Notes: generated from the letters alone by a model not told the origin. 64,000 nt of DNA from Kistimonas asteriae (GCF_018263925.1 NZ_JAEVHF010000001.1:124001-188000); one strand, 5' to 3'; shown: positions 1 to 10,036, numbered from the stretch's first letter. Program-made: numbers and translations.

Positions 1-130
1 TGATCTCTTCAAGCCCGAAATTAAGCTCATTGGCTCGACGGCGGTGAAGCCATACACGACGAAAGCCGTCTGCAATAATCAGTACGACAGCCAATACGCC
101 AAGAATGATCAGCCAGTCACGAAAACTCAT
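1..130 (-). CDS. zipA: Cell division protein ZipA, N-terminal part (cut by window edge)
   Basis: The first 43 codons are present; the gene runs off the left edge. The product starts MSFRDWLIILG, followed by a hydrophobic stretch of about 16 residues and then a basic segment (RRVWLHRRR). ZipA has this layout: a single N-terminal membrane anchor with a charged cytoplasmic side, leading to a linker and the FtsZ-binding domain. The identification rests on this short N-terminus and on position: zipA directly follows smc in many gammaproteobacteria, as here. ZipA tethers FtsZ to the inner membrane at the division septum. A hairpin with a T-run lies between smc and this gene, so zipA may have its own promoter in the roughly 240 bp upstream. 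Confidence 0.8.
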   Translation of the reverse strand, partial: MSFRDWLIILGVLAVVLIIADGFRRVWLHRRRANELNFGLEEI

Positions 131-326
131 GCCTTTGGTTACCCGTTAACCCTGTAAATTGCGTTCCATTGCCTGGGACTGTTCATTTTCACGCTCAACT
201 TACGCATCCCATGCAGTCACCGGTGGAATAGCTGAATTTAAACGCAATCGGTTGTCAATCACAATATCGCAAAGCCACATAAAATCACATCAAACAACCA
301 CTATGCGTCGTCTTTTCCAGTCTGGC

Positions 327-356
327 AAAAAAGCGGGGCCATATCGACCCCTTTTG
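327..356 (-). terminator. Rho-independent terminator after smc
   Basis: Read on the minus strand, GGGGTC, a five-base loop and GGCCCC pair (one G-U) and are followed by GCTTTTTT. It lies just past the smc stop codon and before zipA, so it would end or attenuate smc transcripts. Confidence 0.6.
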
Positions 357-372
357 CACTTTTCTTACATGC

Positions 373-3300
373 TTAGACCGCAGCCAGCACCGCCGCCTGT
401 TCGATATCCACCGATACCGGCCGGGACACACCAGGCTCATGCATGGTGACACCGATCAGCTGGTTCGCCGCTTCCATCGCAATCTTGTTGTGACTGATAT
501 AAATGAACTGCACCTTTTCCGACATTTCCGTCACCATCCGCGCATAGCGACCGACGTTGGCATCATCCAAAGGCGCGTCGACCTCATCCAGCATACAGAA
601 AGGAGACGGATTCAACTGGAAAATAGCGAATACCAGCGCAATCGCCGTCAGCGCCTTTTCACCACCGGAAAGCAGGTGAATAGTACTGTTCTTCTTGCCC
701 GGTGGCTGCGCCATGATGGTAACCCCCGTATTGAGCAAGTCATCGCCCGTCAATTCCAGGTACGCACGCCCCCCACCAAAGACCTTGGGGAACAGTTCCT
801 GCAAGCCGCTGTTGACGCGTTCGAACGTGTGCTGAAAACGATTACGGGTCTCTTTATCAATCTTTCTTATCGCACCTTCAAGGGTTGCAATCGCTTCCGC
901 CAAATCGTCATTCTGGGCATCCAGGTAATGTTTACGCTCAGACTGCTGCTCATACTCTTCAATCGCCGCCAGGTTGATGGCGCCCAACCGCTGGATACGC
1001 GTTTCCAGGCGTTCAAGTTCTTCTTCCCAGGCGGTCTCCGTGGCTTCATCCGGCATATTGGCCAGCACGGTCTCCAGGTCGAACTGGTCTTCTTCCAGCT
1101 GCTCCTGCAACGTGGTACGTCGCACCTGCAGAGCCTGCCAGTCCATCCGCAGTTTTTCGAGGCGATCACGTAACATCTGAGCTTCGTGCTCTGCCTCGCC
1201 CCGGTTTTTCTCGTAGTCCCGCATCTGGTGCTCAACGTCTTCCAGGAGACGACGGGCTGCCATCATTTCGTCTTCGACTTCTACCCGCTGCGCCAGCAGT
1301 TCTTCCAGCTCGATCTGCAGATCTTCAACAGGATCATCGCTCTGGGCAAGATTTTCACGAAGCTGTCCAAGGCGCTCATCAAGCCGTTCCCCCTGAATTT
1401 TCAGCCGTTCAACCGCCTGCCGGGTAGAATCAATCTGGGCCGTCAGCGATTGTTTACGCAACTCCAGCTGATGGGCCATATCCTTGCTGTGCCGGGCCGT
1501 CTGACGAATACGATCCAGATCCGCCCGAATCTCATCACGACGGGAAAGCAGTGTCTCACGACGCTCAGCATCCCCTTCCATACAATCCAGCGCGTCCTGC
1601 AGACGCAGTCGGGACTCACCCATGGACTCCTGCTCCAGCGCCTGCTGCTCCTCGATTTCGGAGATTTCTTCCTGCAGACGGCTGTAACGGGTCAACAGCT
1701 GTTCAACTCTCACCTTTCGAGCGGTCAGGTCTGACTGCAGCTCGCTTTCCTGACGATTCAATGTAGAAAGCTGACGCTGCCCGTCTTCACGCGCCTGTTC
1801 CAGCTGTTCCAGACGTTCTCGGCTTTCCGTCAGTGATTCTGCCAGTGTCTGTTCCTGATCATCCAGTTCGGCCAGTTCAAGCTCCAGCGACTCAATTTCC
1901 TGTTGACGCGCCAGGATACCAGTTCCAGCGTCATTGTCGCGGATGACACGTAACCAGTTGGCGCCCAGCCAGACGCCTTCCTGTGTCACCACGGACTCAC
2001 CGGGCGCCAGTTTGGATCGCAAGGTCAGGGCTTCGTCTAATGTTGAGGCGCCATAAATACCCTGAAGCAATGTCTCCGCCGCTTCCGCACCTTCGACACA
2101 GTCGATCAGTGCCGTCGCCTTATCCATCGCTTGTCCGGTGGACGACGCGACGGTATTGGTGGCAAGAAACGTCAGGTTGGCTTCCACCATGGAATCCAGC
2201 ACCGTTGCAACCGCATCCACATCATCGACACAGACAGCCTGGAGATAATCACCCAGCACGGTTTCAACAGCCGTTTCCCAGCCTGGCTTTACCTTGACCT
2301 GCTGACCGAGACGGGGCTTCTCTGCGAGCCCCTGCCCGGCCAGCCACTCAATACCACCGTCGCTGTGGCCCAGAGCAGCCTGCTGAAGAGCCTGCAATGA
2401 GGCAAAACGGCCACGCGCCTCATTCAGACGACGGCTGCAATCATCTTTCTGCCGGGTGGCGTCGGCTATCGCCTGTCTGACCGTATGAATCTGATCACCC
2501 GTTTCTTCCTGGGTGTGCTGTAACGTCTCAATCTGTAATTCCAGCTCAGTCAGCTGTTCAGTTAACAGCTCAATCTCTTCTTCAACAGGTTCAGCCTGCA
2601 GCCCGGACATCTCTTCCTGATGTTTTCTGAGGCGCTCTTCCAGACGATCCAGCGCCAACTCAAGATGCTGGATTTTAGACTGTTCTATTTCGGCCTCACG
2701 ACGCGACTCACTGGCAGAATGGTTGAACTCATCCCAGGCGTGCTGCCAGGTCTGCATGGATTCTTCCGCTTCCATCAGCGCCATAGCATGCTCTTCTTCA
2801 CCGGCAAGGCTCAGTTCCAGCTCCGGCTCAATGGACAGCACTTCCTCTTCCAGCTGCTCAAGTTTGAGCTGATCCGACTCCAGGTTTTCCCGATTCTCCC
2901 GCCAGGCGGCTTCGGCTTCCTGAAGGTCCCGACCTAACTGATCAGCGCGTTCCCGGCGGTGGGCAATGGTCTGCTCCAGCTTGGTAATCTCATTACCTGT
3001 GCTGTAGTAACGGCTCTGTACCTTGCTGAAGCTGTCCGCATACTCCGTCTGGCTCTGGCGCAGTTTTTCAATATCCGTATCGCTGGAACGCTGCTTGGCA
3101 ATCGCCGCTTCCAGTCGAATCTCAAATTCCCGAATGGCACTTTCCTGGGACTTCGCACCACTATCGACACCCTGCCAGCGCAAGGCATGCAGCTGGGCAC
3201 GCTTTAACCGTTCTTCTTGCTTGTATTGCTTATACTTCTCTGCGGCTTCAGCCTGACGTTTTAAATGCGACAATTGCCGTTCAAGCTCTTCACGCAGGTC

Positions 3301-3885
3301 AGTGAGACGCTCCAGGTTTTCATTGGTTCGCCGCAACCGGTTTTCCGTTTCACGACGACGCTCTTTATAACGGGAAATGCCCGCCGCCTCTTCAATAAAG
3401 ACCCGAAGCTCTTCCGGCTTCGATTCAATCAGGTTGGAGATGATGCCCTGACTGATAATGGCGTAACTTCTCGGACCCAGACCGGTGCCGAGGAAGATAT
3501 CCATAATATCTTTCCGCCGGCATTTGTTGCCGTTGAGGAAGTAAGTGTTCTGGGCGTCACTGGTGAGCTTCCGCTTGACAGAAATTTCACTGTAAGCGGC
3601 ATATTCGCCGGTGATCCGACCTTCGTTGTTATCAAACACCAGCTCCACATGTGCGTAACTGGCAGGCTTACGACTATTGGAGCCCTTGAAGATAACATCG
3701 GTCATGGAGTCGCCGCGCAGGTTCTTGGCGGAGGACTCCCCCATCACCCAGCGGACGGCATCGATAATATTGGACTTCCCGCAACCATTGGGGCCGACAA
3801 CGCCACACATGTTGCTGGGAAAATATACGGTGGTCGGGTCTACAAACGACTTGAACCCGGACAATTTGATACATTTAAGACGCAT
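373..3885 (-). CDS. smc: Chromosome segregation protein SMC
   Basis: Full-length SMC of 1170 residues, a normal length for the family. The N-terminal ATPase half has Walker A GPNGCGKSN at residues 31-39. Two very long Glu/Gln/Arg-rich coiled-coil arms flank a hinge at about residues 510-660. The C-terminal half carries the ABC signature LLSGGEKA at about 1071 and Walker B with D-loop (CMLDEVDAPLDD) at about 1097. SMC forms a DNA-loop-extruding dimer that organises the chromosome with the kleisin ScpA and with ScpB, neither of which is in this window. The ATG is preceded by an AGGA ribosome site seven bases away. Order smc then zipA is the usual gammaproteobacterial arrangement. Confidence 0.97.
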   Translation of the reverse strand: MRLKCIKLSGFKSFVDPTTVYFPSNMCGVVGPNGCGKSNIIDAVRWVMGESSAKNLRGDSMTDVIFKGSNSRKPASYAHVELVFDNNEGRITGEYAAYSEISVKRKLTSDAQNTYFLNGNKCRRKDIMDIFLGTGLGPRSYAIISQGIISNLIESKPEELRVFIEEAAGISRYKERRRETENRLRRTNENLERLTDLREELERQLSHLKRQAEAAEKYKQYKQEERLKRAQLHALRWQGVDSGAKSQESAIREFEIRLEAAIAKQRSSDTDIEKLRQSQTEYADSFSKVQSRYYSTGNEITKLEQTIAHRRERADQLGRDLQEAEAAWRENRENLESDQLKLEQLEEEVLSIEPELELSLAGEEEHAMALMEAEESMQTWQHAWDEFNHSASESRREAEIEQSKIQHLELALDRLEERLRKHQEEMSGLQAEPVEEEIELLTEQLTELELQIETLQHTQEETGDQIHTVRQAIADATRQKDDCSRRLNEARGRFASLQALQQAALGHSDGGIEWLAGQGLAEKPRLGQQVKVKPGWETAVETVLGDYLQAVCVDDVDAVATVLDSMVEANLTFLATNTVASSTGQAMDKATALIDCVEGAEAAETLLQGIYGASTLDEALTLRSKLAPGESVVTQEGVWLGANWLRVIRDNDAGTGILARQQEIESLELELAELDDQEQTLAESLTESRERLEQLEQAREDGQRQLSTLNRQESELQSDLTARKVRVEQLLTRYSRLQEEISEIEEQQALEQESMGESRLRLQDALDCMEGDAERRETLLSRRDEIRADLDRIRQTARHSKDMAHQLELRKQSLTAQIDSTRQAVERLKIQGERLDERLGQLRENLAQSDDPVEDLQIELEELLAQRVEVEDEMMAARRLLEDVEHQMRDYEKNRGEAEHEAQMLRDRLEKLRMDWQALQVRRTTLQEQLEEDQFDLETVLANMPDEATETAWEEELERLETRIQRLGAINLAAIEEYEQQSERKHYLDAQNDDLAEAIATLEGAIRKIDKETRNRFQHTFERVNSGLQELFPKVFGGGRAYLELTGDDLLNTGVTIMAQPPGKKNSTIHLLSGGEKALTAIALVFAIFQLNPSPFCMLDEVDAPLDDANVGRYARMVTEMSEKVQFIYISHNKIAMEAANQLIGVTMHEPGVSRPVSVDIEQAAVLAAV

Positions 3886-4231
3886 GGAGTCCTGAAATCC
3901 TGTTCTGAGACAGCGTTCGGTCTATCTGGCTCAGGGCTGTTGTCGCACTCTTGTGTCATTTGCCTGGCAACGGCTGTCAGCGCCTATCCTTGACGCCAGG
4001 AACACCGGACTGCGGCCGCCTTTTGGTCACTGCTGGAGGCTGCATTCCAGTAACGGGTACTACAGGCTGTAATGCCAAATGCACACCTTCTGTGTAGTTT
4101 AACCACAAAAGTTATTAGAACAGGATAGGCTTGGGAATTGCAACTGCGGCTACTAACAGGGTTGACAGGGAGACTGTCAATGCCCCCTCAAACGGATTCC
4201 TTTTCAGGCTAAGAGCGCTCGGTCTGCATGA
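3886..4231. other. Intergenic region upstream of smc with one inverted repeat
   Basis: No gene is seen in these 346 bp; the region should carry the smc promoter. The only clear structure is TTGACAG, GGAGA, CTGTCAA at 4162-4180, a perfect 7-bp inverted repeat with a five-base spacer and no T-run. It could be an operator or a weak transcript-end hairpin for waaF. Confidence 0.4.
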
Positions 4232-5299
4232 TCAAACAACGATTTCACGCTTACTGGCCTTCTCGGAACCCAGCACCTCCTGCAGCGCATCGATTGCCAT
4301 TTCCGGAGAAATATCGATCAGGCTCTGGTGGTAGCCCTGCTCACTATCACCCTTACGGATTTTCAGGTACCCGGTAATTAACCGGAGCACTTTGGCCTGA
4401 TCACCCAACGGGGGAGTGAAATCTGGACTGGAGGGACCATAGAGCGCCACCAGTGGCAGCCCAACAGCCGCCGCAACATGCATCAGCCCCGAGTCATTAC
4501 TGATAGCAGCCCGGCATTGTGAAAGAATTTCTACTACCTGTCCTAAGGTGGTTTTACCTGCCAGATTCAAGCATCCGTCTCGATGTACAGGCGCAATCGC
4601 ACTCACAATGGCGTCCCCTACCGCCCTGTCATTGCCAGAACCAAACAGCAATACCTGCCAGCCTTGGGTAATCATGGATTCAGCCACTTTGGCATAGTGA
4701 TAGTCAGGCCAACGCTTGGCAGGACCAAATTCTGCGCCAGGACACAGGGCCAACGTGGATTGTTCCATCTTCAGGGATAAGGATTGCAACGTCTGTTGCA
4801 CGTTTGCTGGATCAACAACCAGCAGAGGCTTCAATAAAGGTTCCGGAAGCGCCTGTGCCGACGTCATCATGTTTTTTTCAAATGCCAGCGCCACATAACG
4901 CTGCACCATCAGAGGGAAAGCCTGTGCATCCAGCGTACGGATATCATTCAGCAACCCATAACGCATCTCGCCACGCCAACCGGTCCGTTTTGGAATGCCG
5001 GCAAACCACGGAATCAGTGCCGATTTGAGTGAACCGGGCAAAACAATCGCCTGATCATAATGCCTAGATTTCAGTGACAGCCCCAGCTTTCGTCGCACGC
5101 CAATTTCCAGCTTGCCATGCCCCAACGGCATGGCAATCGCCTCATTCACCTCTGGCATACAGTCCAGCAGAGGGCGACACCAAGCCGGCGCCATCACATC
5201 AATGATGGCGTCCGGATGCCGGGCTTTGAGTGTGCGATAAAGGCTCTGCGACATTACCATGTCGCCAACCCAGGAGGGACCAATGACCAGAATCTTCAC
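4232..5299 (-). CDS. waaF: ADP-heptose:LPS heptosyltransferase II
   Basis: Glycosyltransferase family 9 protein of about 355 residues that adds the second heptose to the inner core of lipopolysaccharide at the cytoplasmic face of the inner membrane. It matches E. coli WaaF along its whole length: ILVIGPSWVGDMVMSQSLYR at the N-terminus, the GPAKRWP segment mid-protein, and NDSGLMHVAAA plus ALYGPSSPDFTPP in the nucleotide-sugar domain. I chose the GTG at 5299 because AGGAA lies six bases upstream and the protein then begins like E. coli WaaF; a TTG two codons earlier has no usable ribosome site. The gene starts 44 bp after ccmI, so it may be the last gene of the ccm transcript. Confidence 0.95.
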   Translation of the reverse strand: MKILVIGPSWVGDMVMSQSLYRTLKARHPDAIIDVMAPAWCRPLLDCMPEVNEAIAMPLGHGKLEIGVRRKLGLSLKSRHYDQAIVLPGSLKSALIPWFAGIPKRTGWRGEMRYGLLNDIRTLDAQAFPLMVQRYVALAFEKNMMTSAQALPEPLLKPLLVVDPANVQQTLQSLSLKMEQSTLALCPGAEFGPAKRWPDYHYAKVAESMITQGWQVLLFGSGNDRAVGDAIVSAIAPVHRDGCLNLAGKTTLGQVVEILSQCRAAISNDSGLMHVAAAVGLPLVALYGPSSPDFTPPLGDQAKVLRLITGYLKIRKGDSEQGYHQSLIDISPEMAIDALQEVLGSEKASKREIVV

Positions 5300-5343
5300 T
5301 GTCAATTCCTGAAGTGTCGTAGAAATATCAGGGCATTCTGACC

Positions 5344-6558
5344 TTAACCGGCGCCGCCATCAATCTCCAGCTCAACCGTTTTACGTGAAGAGACCTCAAC
5401 ACCTTTGACCAGGGCTTCATAGTCAGCGTTACGCACATCGCCACTTTTAGAAATCCTGGCCACGACATCCACTTTATCAAAACCGGACAGTTTCAATTCC
5501 GGCATCATGGCCATGGCATCATTTAACAGTACCGTCTTGGGCAGTTCACCCACGGTGACCGGTGCAACGGCCAGCGGCATGGGCGGACCATCAGACGCAC
5601 GCGCAAAAATGAATACCCGTGTTGAAGGCGGCAAGGTCTTCAATTGATCAGAGAGAGCAACACGCACCTCCAGCCCCGCCACAGGCGCTTCAACCTCTTG
5701 TCTGACCTGTTTGGGCGACTCCCCCAACATGGCACGAGCCTGGGCAATACCGGATGTTAACGCTGCACGGGATTGAGGGTCCGCCGTCACTGCCAGCAAC
5801 GATTCCCAGGCTTTGATCGCTTCTCGAAACTGCTCATTCTCAAACGATACAATGCCTTTCAAACCGAGCGCGGTGACATTATCCGGCTGCACGGCCAGAG
5901 TACGATCAATCAGGTCTTCAACCTGTGGCGTTACTCGATTGTTCTGGGCCAGAAAGAGTGCCTGGGCGTACTGAGACAAGGGTTCCGGGTCATCACCTAC
6001 CAACTTCACAACGCGCGCAAAAGCATCAACCGCATCCTGGAAGCGACCCATGGTCATGTAAGAGCGCCCCAGTAGGTAATAGCCCTGGTAGTTTTCGGGC
6101 TGACGACTCAGCACCCGTTCCAGCTTACCGGCCAACTGCTCTATCGATTGCTCCGGCGATGGCTGATTCAGCGCTGACGCCAAGCTCAATTCATCACTGG
6201 CGCCCCAGCGCAAGTACATCAAAACCGATACCACCGCCATAGAGAAACACAAGGCCAATGGCATGACCCAACCTGCTTTGCTGGAGGCTTGTGCCAACTC
6301 TGCAACGTCATCCACATCGCCCAGCAGCGAGGTTTCAGCTTCCTGTTTTAGCTGTTCATAACGCTGTGTATCAATATCGCCACGCTGCAGCTGCTCGTCT
6401 AATTCACCCAGGCGTTCGCGATACAATCCCAGGTTGGCCTGTTCACGGCTCTGAAGCTCTTCAACGGGTGGGCGTTTACGCCAGATCAGTAGCGGTACGA
6501 GAATAAAGCACGCCGCCAACAGCAACAGCGTAACGACCAGTCCCCAAAATACCGTCAT
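5344..6558 (-). CDS. ccmI: Cytochrome c maturation protein CcmI
   Basis: 404-residue membrane protein. Two N-terminal transmembrane helices (residues about 5-25 and 95-113) flank a cytoplasmic loop with a leucine-zipper-like Glu/Gln-rich segment. A periplasmic TPR region (about 130-270) is followed by a C-terminal domain typical of long CcmI/CycH proteins. CcmI binds apocytochrome c and hands it to the CcmF/CcmH haem lyase. Its ATG overlaps the ccmH stop codon (ATGA), so the two genes are translationally coupled. It closes the ccmA-I operon. Confidence 0.93.
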   Translation of the reverse strand: MTVFWGLVVTLLLLAACFILVPLLIWRKRPPVEELQSREQANLGLYRERLGELDEQLQRGDIDTQRYEQLKQEAETSLLGDVDDVAELAQASSKAGWVMPLALCFSMAVVSVLMYLRWGASDELSLASALNQPSPEQSIEQLAGKLERVLSRQPENYQGYYLLGRSYMTMGRFQDAVDAFARVVKLVGDDPEPLSQYAQALFLAQNNRVTPQVEDLIDRTLAVQPDNVTALGLKGIVSFENEQFREAIKAWESLLAVTADPQSRAALTSGIAQARAMLGESPKQVRQEVEAPVAGLEVRVALSDQLKTLPPSTRVFIFARASDGPPMPLAVAPVTVGELPKTVLLNDAMAMMPELKLSGFDKVDVVARISKSGDVRNADYEALVKGVEVSSRKTVELEIDGGAG

Positions 6559-7037
6559 GATGACTCCCGTCCTTCCAGTAACTGCTTCAACCGGTCTTTC
6601 TCTGCCGCCGTCAGATTATCAGCCTGCGGGCTTGCCTGGCGATTTCGACGGATGATCACAAACAAACTCACGCCGCCCGCCACCAGAAACAGTAGTGGAC
6701 CGAACCACAACAACAACGTGCCTGCAGAAAGGCGTGGCTTGTAGAGGACAAAGTCCCCGTAACGGTCCAGCATGAAATCGACAATCTGCTCATTGTTCTG
6801 ACCAGTCTGCAACATCCGGTAGACTTCCGCCCGCAAGTCATTGGCAATCGGGGCATTGGAATCCGCAATATTCTGATTTTGGCATTTGGGGCAGCGCAGC
6901 TCTTCCGTCAGCGTCTTGTAACGGTCGAACTGGGCCGGATCGTCAAATTCCCAGGTATCAATGGATGCGCTTGCGCCCAGCGGGAGCAGCAAACAGAAAG
7001 CGATGACAGAACGCTGGATAAAGACCGACATTCTCAT
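6555..7037 (-). CDS. ccmH: Cytochrome c-type biogenesis protein CcmH
   Basis: 160-residue thiol-oxidoreductase subunit of the haem lyase. It has a signal peptide ending near ASA, the family motif LRCPKCQNQNIADSNAP with the redox CxxC, and a C-terminal transmembrane helix near residues 105-130. It reduces the CxxCH motif of apocytochrome c before haem attachment. Its length is that of the short CcmH/CcmL form, with CcmI as a separate gene as in Pseudomonas. The start overlaps the ccmG stop (ATGA) and its own stop overlaps the ccmI start. A second in-frame ATG lies two codons downstream. Confidence 0.95.
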   Translation of the reverse strand: MRMSVFIQRSVIAFCLLLPLGASASIDTWEFDDPAQFDRYKTLTEELRCPKCQNQNIADSNAPIANDLRAEVYRMLQTGQNNEQIVDFMLDRYGDFVLYKPRLSAGTLLLWFGPLLFLVAGGVSLFVIIRRNRQASPQADNLTAAEKDRLKQLLEGRESS

Positions 7038-7573
7038 TGTCCAGCCTCCTCTCTAAGCATTTCAACCCGAGGTTTCAGGATATCCTGCCAGACCCGACCG
7101 TCGACGACGCCAACATGCTTGTAACGGATCACGCCACGGGCATCAATCAAATAGGTCTCCGGCGCGCCATAGACTCCAAGATCAAGCCCCAGACGCCCCT
7201 TTTCATCCATCACACTGAAGCGGTAAGGGTCACCCAGCTCTTTCAACCAGCGACGGGCATCGTCAGGATTATCCTTGTAATTCACCCCGTAGACCGGGAT
7301 ACCTTGGTCTGCAATTTTCAGTAACCAGGGATGTTCGGCTCGGCAGGAAATACACCATGTCGCCCAGACATTGACCAATGCAATCTCACCTTTGAGCGCT
7401 TGCTCGGTCACTGGCTTGTCGGGCGTTTTTAGTGTTCCGAGACTAAAGACCGGAAACGGCTCATCCAGCAATGGCGACGGCAAGTTTTCCTTGTCCAGAA
7501 ACAGGCCAACAAACAGAAAGCAGGCCAGCAGCACAAAGACTGCCAGCGGTAAAAACAGTTTCAGTCGCTGCAT
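7034..7573 (-). CDS. ccmG: Thiol:disulfide interchange protein CcmG (DsbE)
   Basis: Membrane-anchored periplasmic thioredoxin-fold protein of about 179 residues. An N-terminal helix (LFLPLAVFVLLACFLFVGLF) is followed by the thioredoxin domain with active site WCISC and a downstream cis-proline region (YGAPETYLID). The first active-site spacer residue is Ile rather than the common Pro or Val. It reduces apocytochrome c or CcmH in cytochrome c assembly. I chose the ATG at 7573, eight bases past the ccmF stop with GAGGG upstream; the longer reading frame back to 7630 would overlap ccmF with no ribosome site. Confidence 0.95.
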   Translation of the reverse strand: MQRLKLFLPLAVFVLLACFLFVGLFLDKENLPSPLLDEPFPVFSLGTLKTPDKPVTEQALKGEIALVNVWATWCISCRAEHPWLLKIADQGIPVYGVNYKDNPDDARRWLKELGDPYRFSVMDEKGRLGLDLGVYGAPETYLIDARGVIRYKHVGVVDGRVWQDILKPRVEMLREEAGQ

Positions 7574-7580
7574 AACACCC

Positions 7581-9572
7581 TCATACCGCAGCTGACAAGC
7601 CGTCATCGGCCTGTGTTCGTGGAGCAGCAAACCGCTGACGCGCCTTCACCCGATAACGGCGATCCAGCGCAGCCAGTCCACCGCCCAGGGCCATAAACAG
7701 AGACCCCAACCAGATCCAGCGAACAAAGGCTTTTACCTGAATACGCACCGCCCAGGCCCCCTCTTCGAGGGAATCCCCCAGCGCGATATAAAGATCCCGG
7801 GTCAGACCGGCATCAATGCCCGCTTCACTCATGACACTGCCCTGCACCTGGTAAAGACGCTTTTCAGGATGAAGGGTGGTCAGTACTCGGCCATCACGGA
7901 TGACCTGCAAGGTACCGTAGTCGGACAGGTAATTTGGCCCTCTGCGCCGCTCGACACCATCAAACCGGAAGGTATAGCCCGCCAGCTCGACCGTCTCTCC
8001 TGGCGCCATGCGCAGATCGCGCTCGCCACTGTAAAAAGACACCATAGCAACACCCACAATGGACACCGCCAGACCAATATGGGCCAGGTGCATACCCCAG
8101 GTACTGCGCCGTATTGATTGCAGGCCTACGATCAATGAAGGCTTGTTACGGCACCGGTTAAGGATATCCTTGATCGTTGTCAGCACAATCCAGCAAACCA
8201 ACATCATGGATAGCGCAACGGCTAGCTCGAAGGTTGCCCCCTGAAGCAGACTGATTGCCAAACCAAGCACAATAGAAGTGAGCAACACCCAACGCAGCTG
8301 ATTAATCAGCCAGCTACCCTCGGTATCCTTCCAGCGTGACAGTACGCCAACCCCCATCGTTAAAGCGGTCAGGAACGTAAGCGGCACAAACAGGGTATTA
8401 AAATAGGGAGGTCCTACCGATATCTTGCCCAGGCCCAGCGCATCAAAAATCAAGGGAAACAGCGTCCCCAACAGTACCATCGCACAGCTTGTCACCAGCA
8501 GGATGTTATTGATGAGCAGGAACGTTTCCATGGACAGCAGCCCGAAACCGGCGCGGCTTTTGACGACGGGCGCCCGCAGTGCGTACAACGTCAGGGAACC
8601 TCCGACCACCAGCAGCAGAAACATCAGGATAAAGCTGCCCCGCGCAGGATCCGTGGCAAACGCATGCACCGAGGTCAACACCCCGGAACGCACCAGGAAC
8701 GTACCCAGCAGACTCAGAGAAAACGTCAGAATCGCCAGCAATACCGTCCAGCTCTTAAAGAGGCCACGCTTCTCAGACACCGCCAGCGAATGAATCAACG
8801 CGGTACCCGCCAGCCAGGGCATGAAAGAGGCATTTTCGACCGGATCCCAGAACCACCAACCGCCCCAGCCCAGCTCATAATAAGCCCACCAACTGCCCAG
8901 TGAGATACCCAGCGTCAAAAAGACCCAGGCGACAATGGTCCAAGGCCGACTCCAGCGGGCCCAGGCTGCATCCAGTTTCCCACCCAGCAGGGACGCAATG
9001 GCAAAAGCAAACACCACAGAGAAACCAACGTAGCCCATATACAGCATCGGTGGGTGAATGATCAGGCCGAAATCCTGTAGCAGTGGGTTCAAATCGGCTC
9101 CGTCTGCCGGCGGATACAACAGCAGCCGCTCAAACGGATTGGAGGTGATAATCATAAACAGCAGGAAGCCGACGCTGACCATCCCCATCACAGACAACAC
9201 CCGCGCCAGCATGATGGTTGGCAGCGAGCGGGAGAAAATGCTCACGGCAAATGTCCAGCCGGCCAGGATCAGCGCCCATAACAGGAGTGAGCCCTCATGT
9301 GCCCCCCAAACCGCACTGACCTTAAAAGGCAATGGCAGCAGGGTATTCGAGTTTCGTGCCACATAAGCGACAGTGAAATCATCCGCAACAAAGGCTTCAA
9401 CCAGAATCAGGAAGGCAACCAGCAGGAAAAAGAACTGTCCCCAGCTCAGGGGTTTTGCCAACACCTGCCAGGTTCGATGTCCGGTATAAGTGCCCACCAG
9501 CGGTACAATGGACAGGATAACGGCAAAGCATAACGCAATAATTAACGACAACTGCCCCAGTTCTGGAATCAT
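7581..9572 (-). CDS. ccmF: Haem lyase subunit CcmF
   Basis: 663-residue polytopic inner-membrane protein with about 15 predicted helices, a standard CcmF length. The periplasmic tryptophan-rich WWD motif is clear (GWGGWWFWDPVENASFMPWL), as are the conserved segment NTLLPLPFKVSAVWGAHEGS and conserved histidines. CcmF takes haem from holo-CcmE and attaches it to apocytochrome c together with CcmH and CcmI. The start codon overlaps the ccmE stop (ATGA). Confidence 0.97.
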   Translation of the reverse strand: MIPELGQLSLIIALCFAVILSIVPLVGTYTGHRTWQVLAKPLSWGQFFFLLVAFLILVEAFVADDFTVAYVARNSNTLLPLPFKVSAVWGAHEGSLLLWALILAGWTFAVSIFSRSLPTIMLARVLSVMGMVSVGFLLFMIITSNPFERLLLYPPADGADLNPLLQDFGLIIHPPMLYMGYVGFSVVFAFAIASLLGGKLDAAWARWSRPWTIVAWVFLTLGISLGSWWAYYELGWGGWWFWDPVENASFMPWLAGTALIHSLAVSEKRGLFKSWTVLLAILTFSLSLLGTFLVRSGVLTSVHAFATDPARGSFILMFLLLVVGGSLTLYALRAPVVKSRAGFGLLSMETFLLINNILLVTSCAMVLLGTLFPLIFDALGLGKISVGPPYFNTLFVPLTFLTALTMGVGVLSRWKDTEGSWLINQLRWVLLTSIVLGLAISLLQGATFELAVALSMMLVCWIVLTTIKDILNRCRNKPSLIVGLQSIRRSTWGMHLAHIGLAVSIVGVAMVSFYSGERDLRMAPGETVELAGYTFRFDGVERRRGPNYLSDYGTLQVIRDGRVLTTLHPEKRLYQVQGSVMSEAGIDAGLTRDLYIALGDSLEEGAWAVRIQVKAFVRWIWLGSLFMALGGGLAALDRRYRVKARQRFAAPRTQADDGLSAAV

Positions 9573-10036
9573 GCGCCGGGCTCCCTGTAAGTCACGGTTT
9601 TTTCGGGCTGCCCGTGCGCTTTGTCTATCGCATCCTGAACTTCCGGCGGCATGTAGGTGGAATCATGCTTCGCTAGCACTTCATCCGCATAGAAAACCCC
9701 ATCGCTGCCGAGCTTGCCTGTTCCCACAATGCCCTGACCTTCCGCAAACAGGTCCGGCAGGATACCGGTGTATTGCACCGTAATCGTTCCAGCACCATCG
9801 GTAATATCAAAGGCGACATCCAAGCTTTCCGGGTCACGAACAACAGAGCCGGCCACCACCAGGCCGCCACCACGAATTTGGACTCCAGAGGGTGCTTCTT
9901 TTCCAATCATCTGGGCCGGGGAATAATACAGATTGATATTCTGCTGCAGGGCCATCAACACCAGTCCAACAGCAATACCGGCACCGACGAGAATGAACAG
10001 CAATAGAAAAAGGCGTTGTTTACGAATCGCTTTCAT
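9569..10036 (-). CDS. ccmE: Haem chaperone CcmE
   Basis: 155-residue periplasmic haem carrier. After a short basic N-terminus there is a single membrane anchor (LFLLLFILVGAGIAVGLVLM), then the OB-fold domain ending in DEVLAKHDSTYMPPEV. The His in that motif is the family's covalent haem ligand, and the downstream Tyr is also conserved. CcmE receives haem from CcmC and delivers it to CcmF. The ATG at 10036 overlaps the ccmD stop codon; an open frame back to 10147 only reads through ccmD and is not the real start. Confidence 0.96.
   Translation of the reverse strand: MKAIRKQRLFLLLFILVGAGIAVGLVLMALQQNINLYYSPAQMIGKEAPSGVQIRGGGLVVAGSVVRDPESLDVAFDITDGAGTITVQYTGILPDLFAEGQGIVGTGKLGSDGVFYADEVLAKHDSTYMPPEVQDAIDKAHGQPEKTVTYREPGA

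Noticed and set aside
159-449. Open frame of 96 codons on the plus strand upstream of and into the smc 3' end
   Set aside because: No ribosome site, crosses the smc terminator and overlaps smc coding sequence; the translation looks random.
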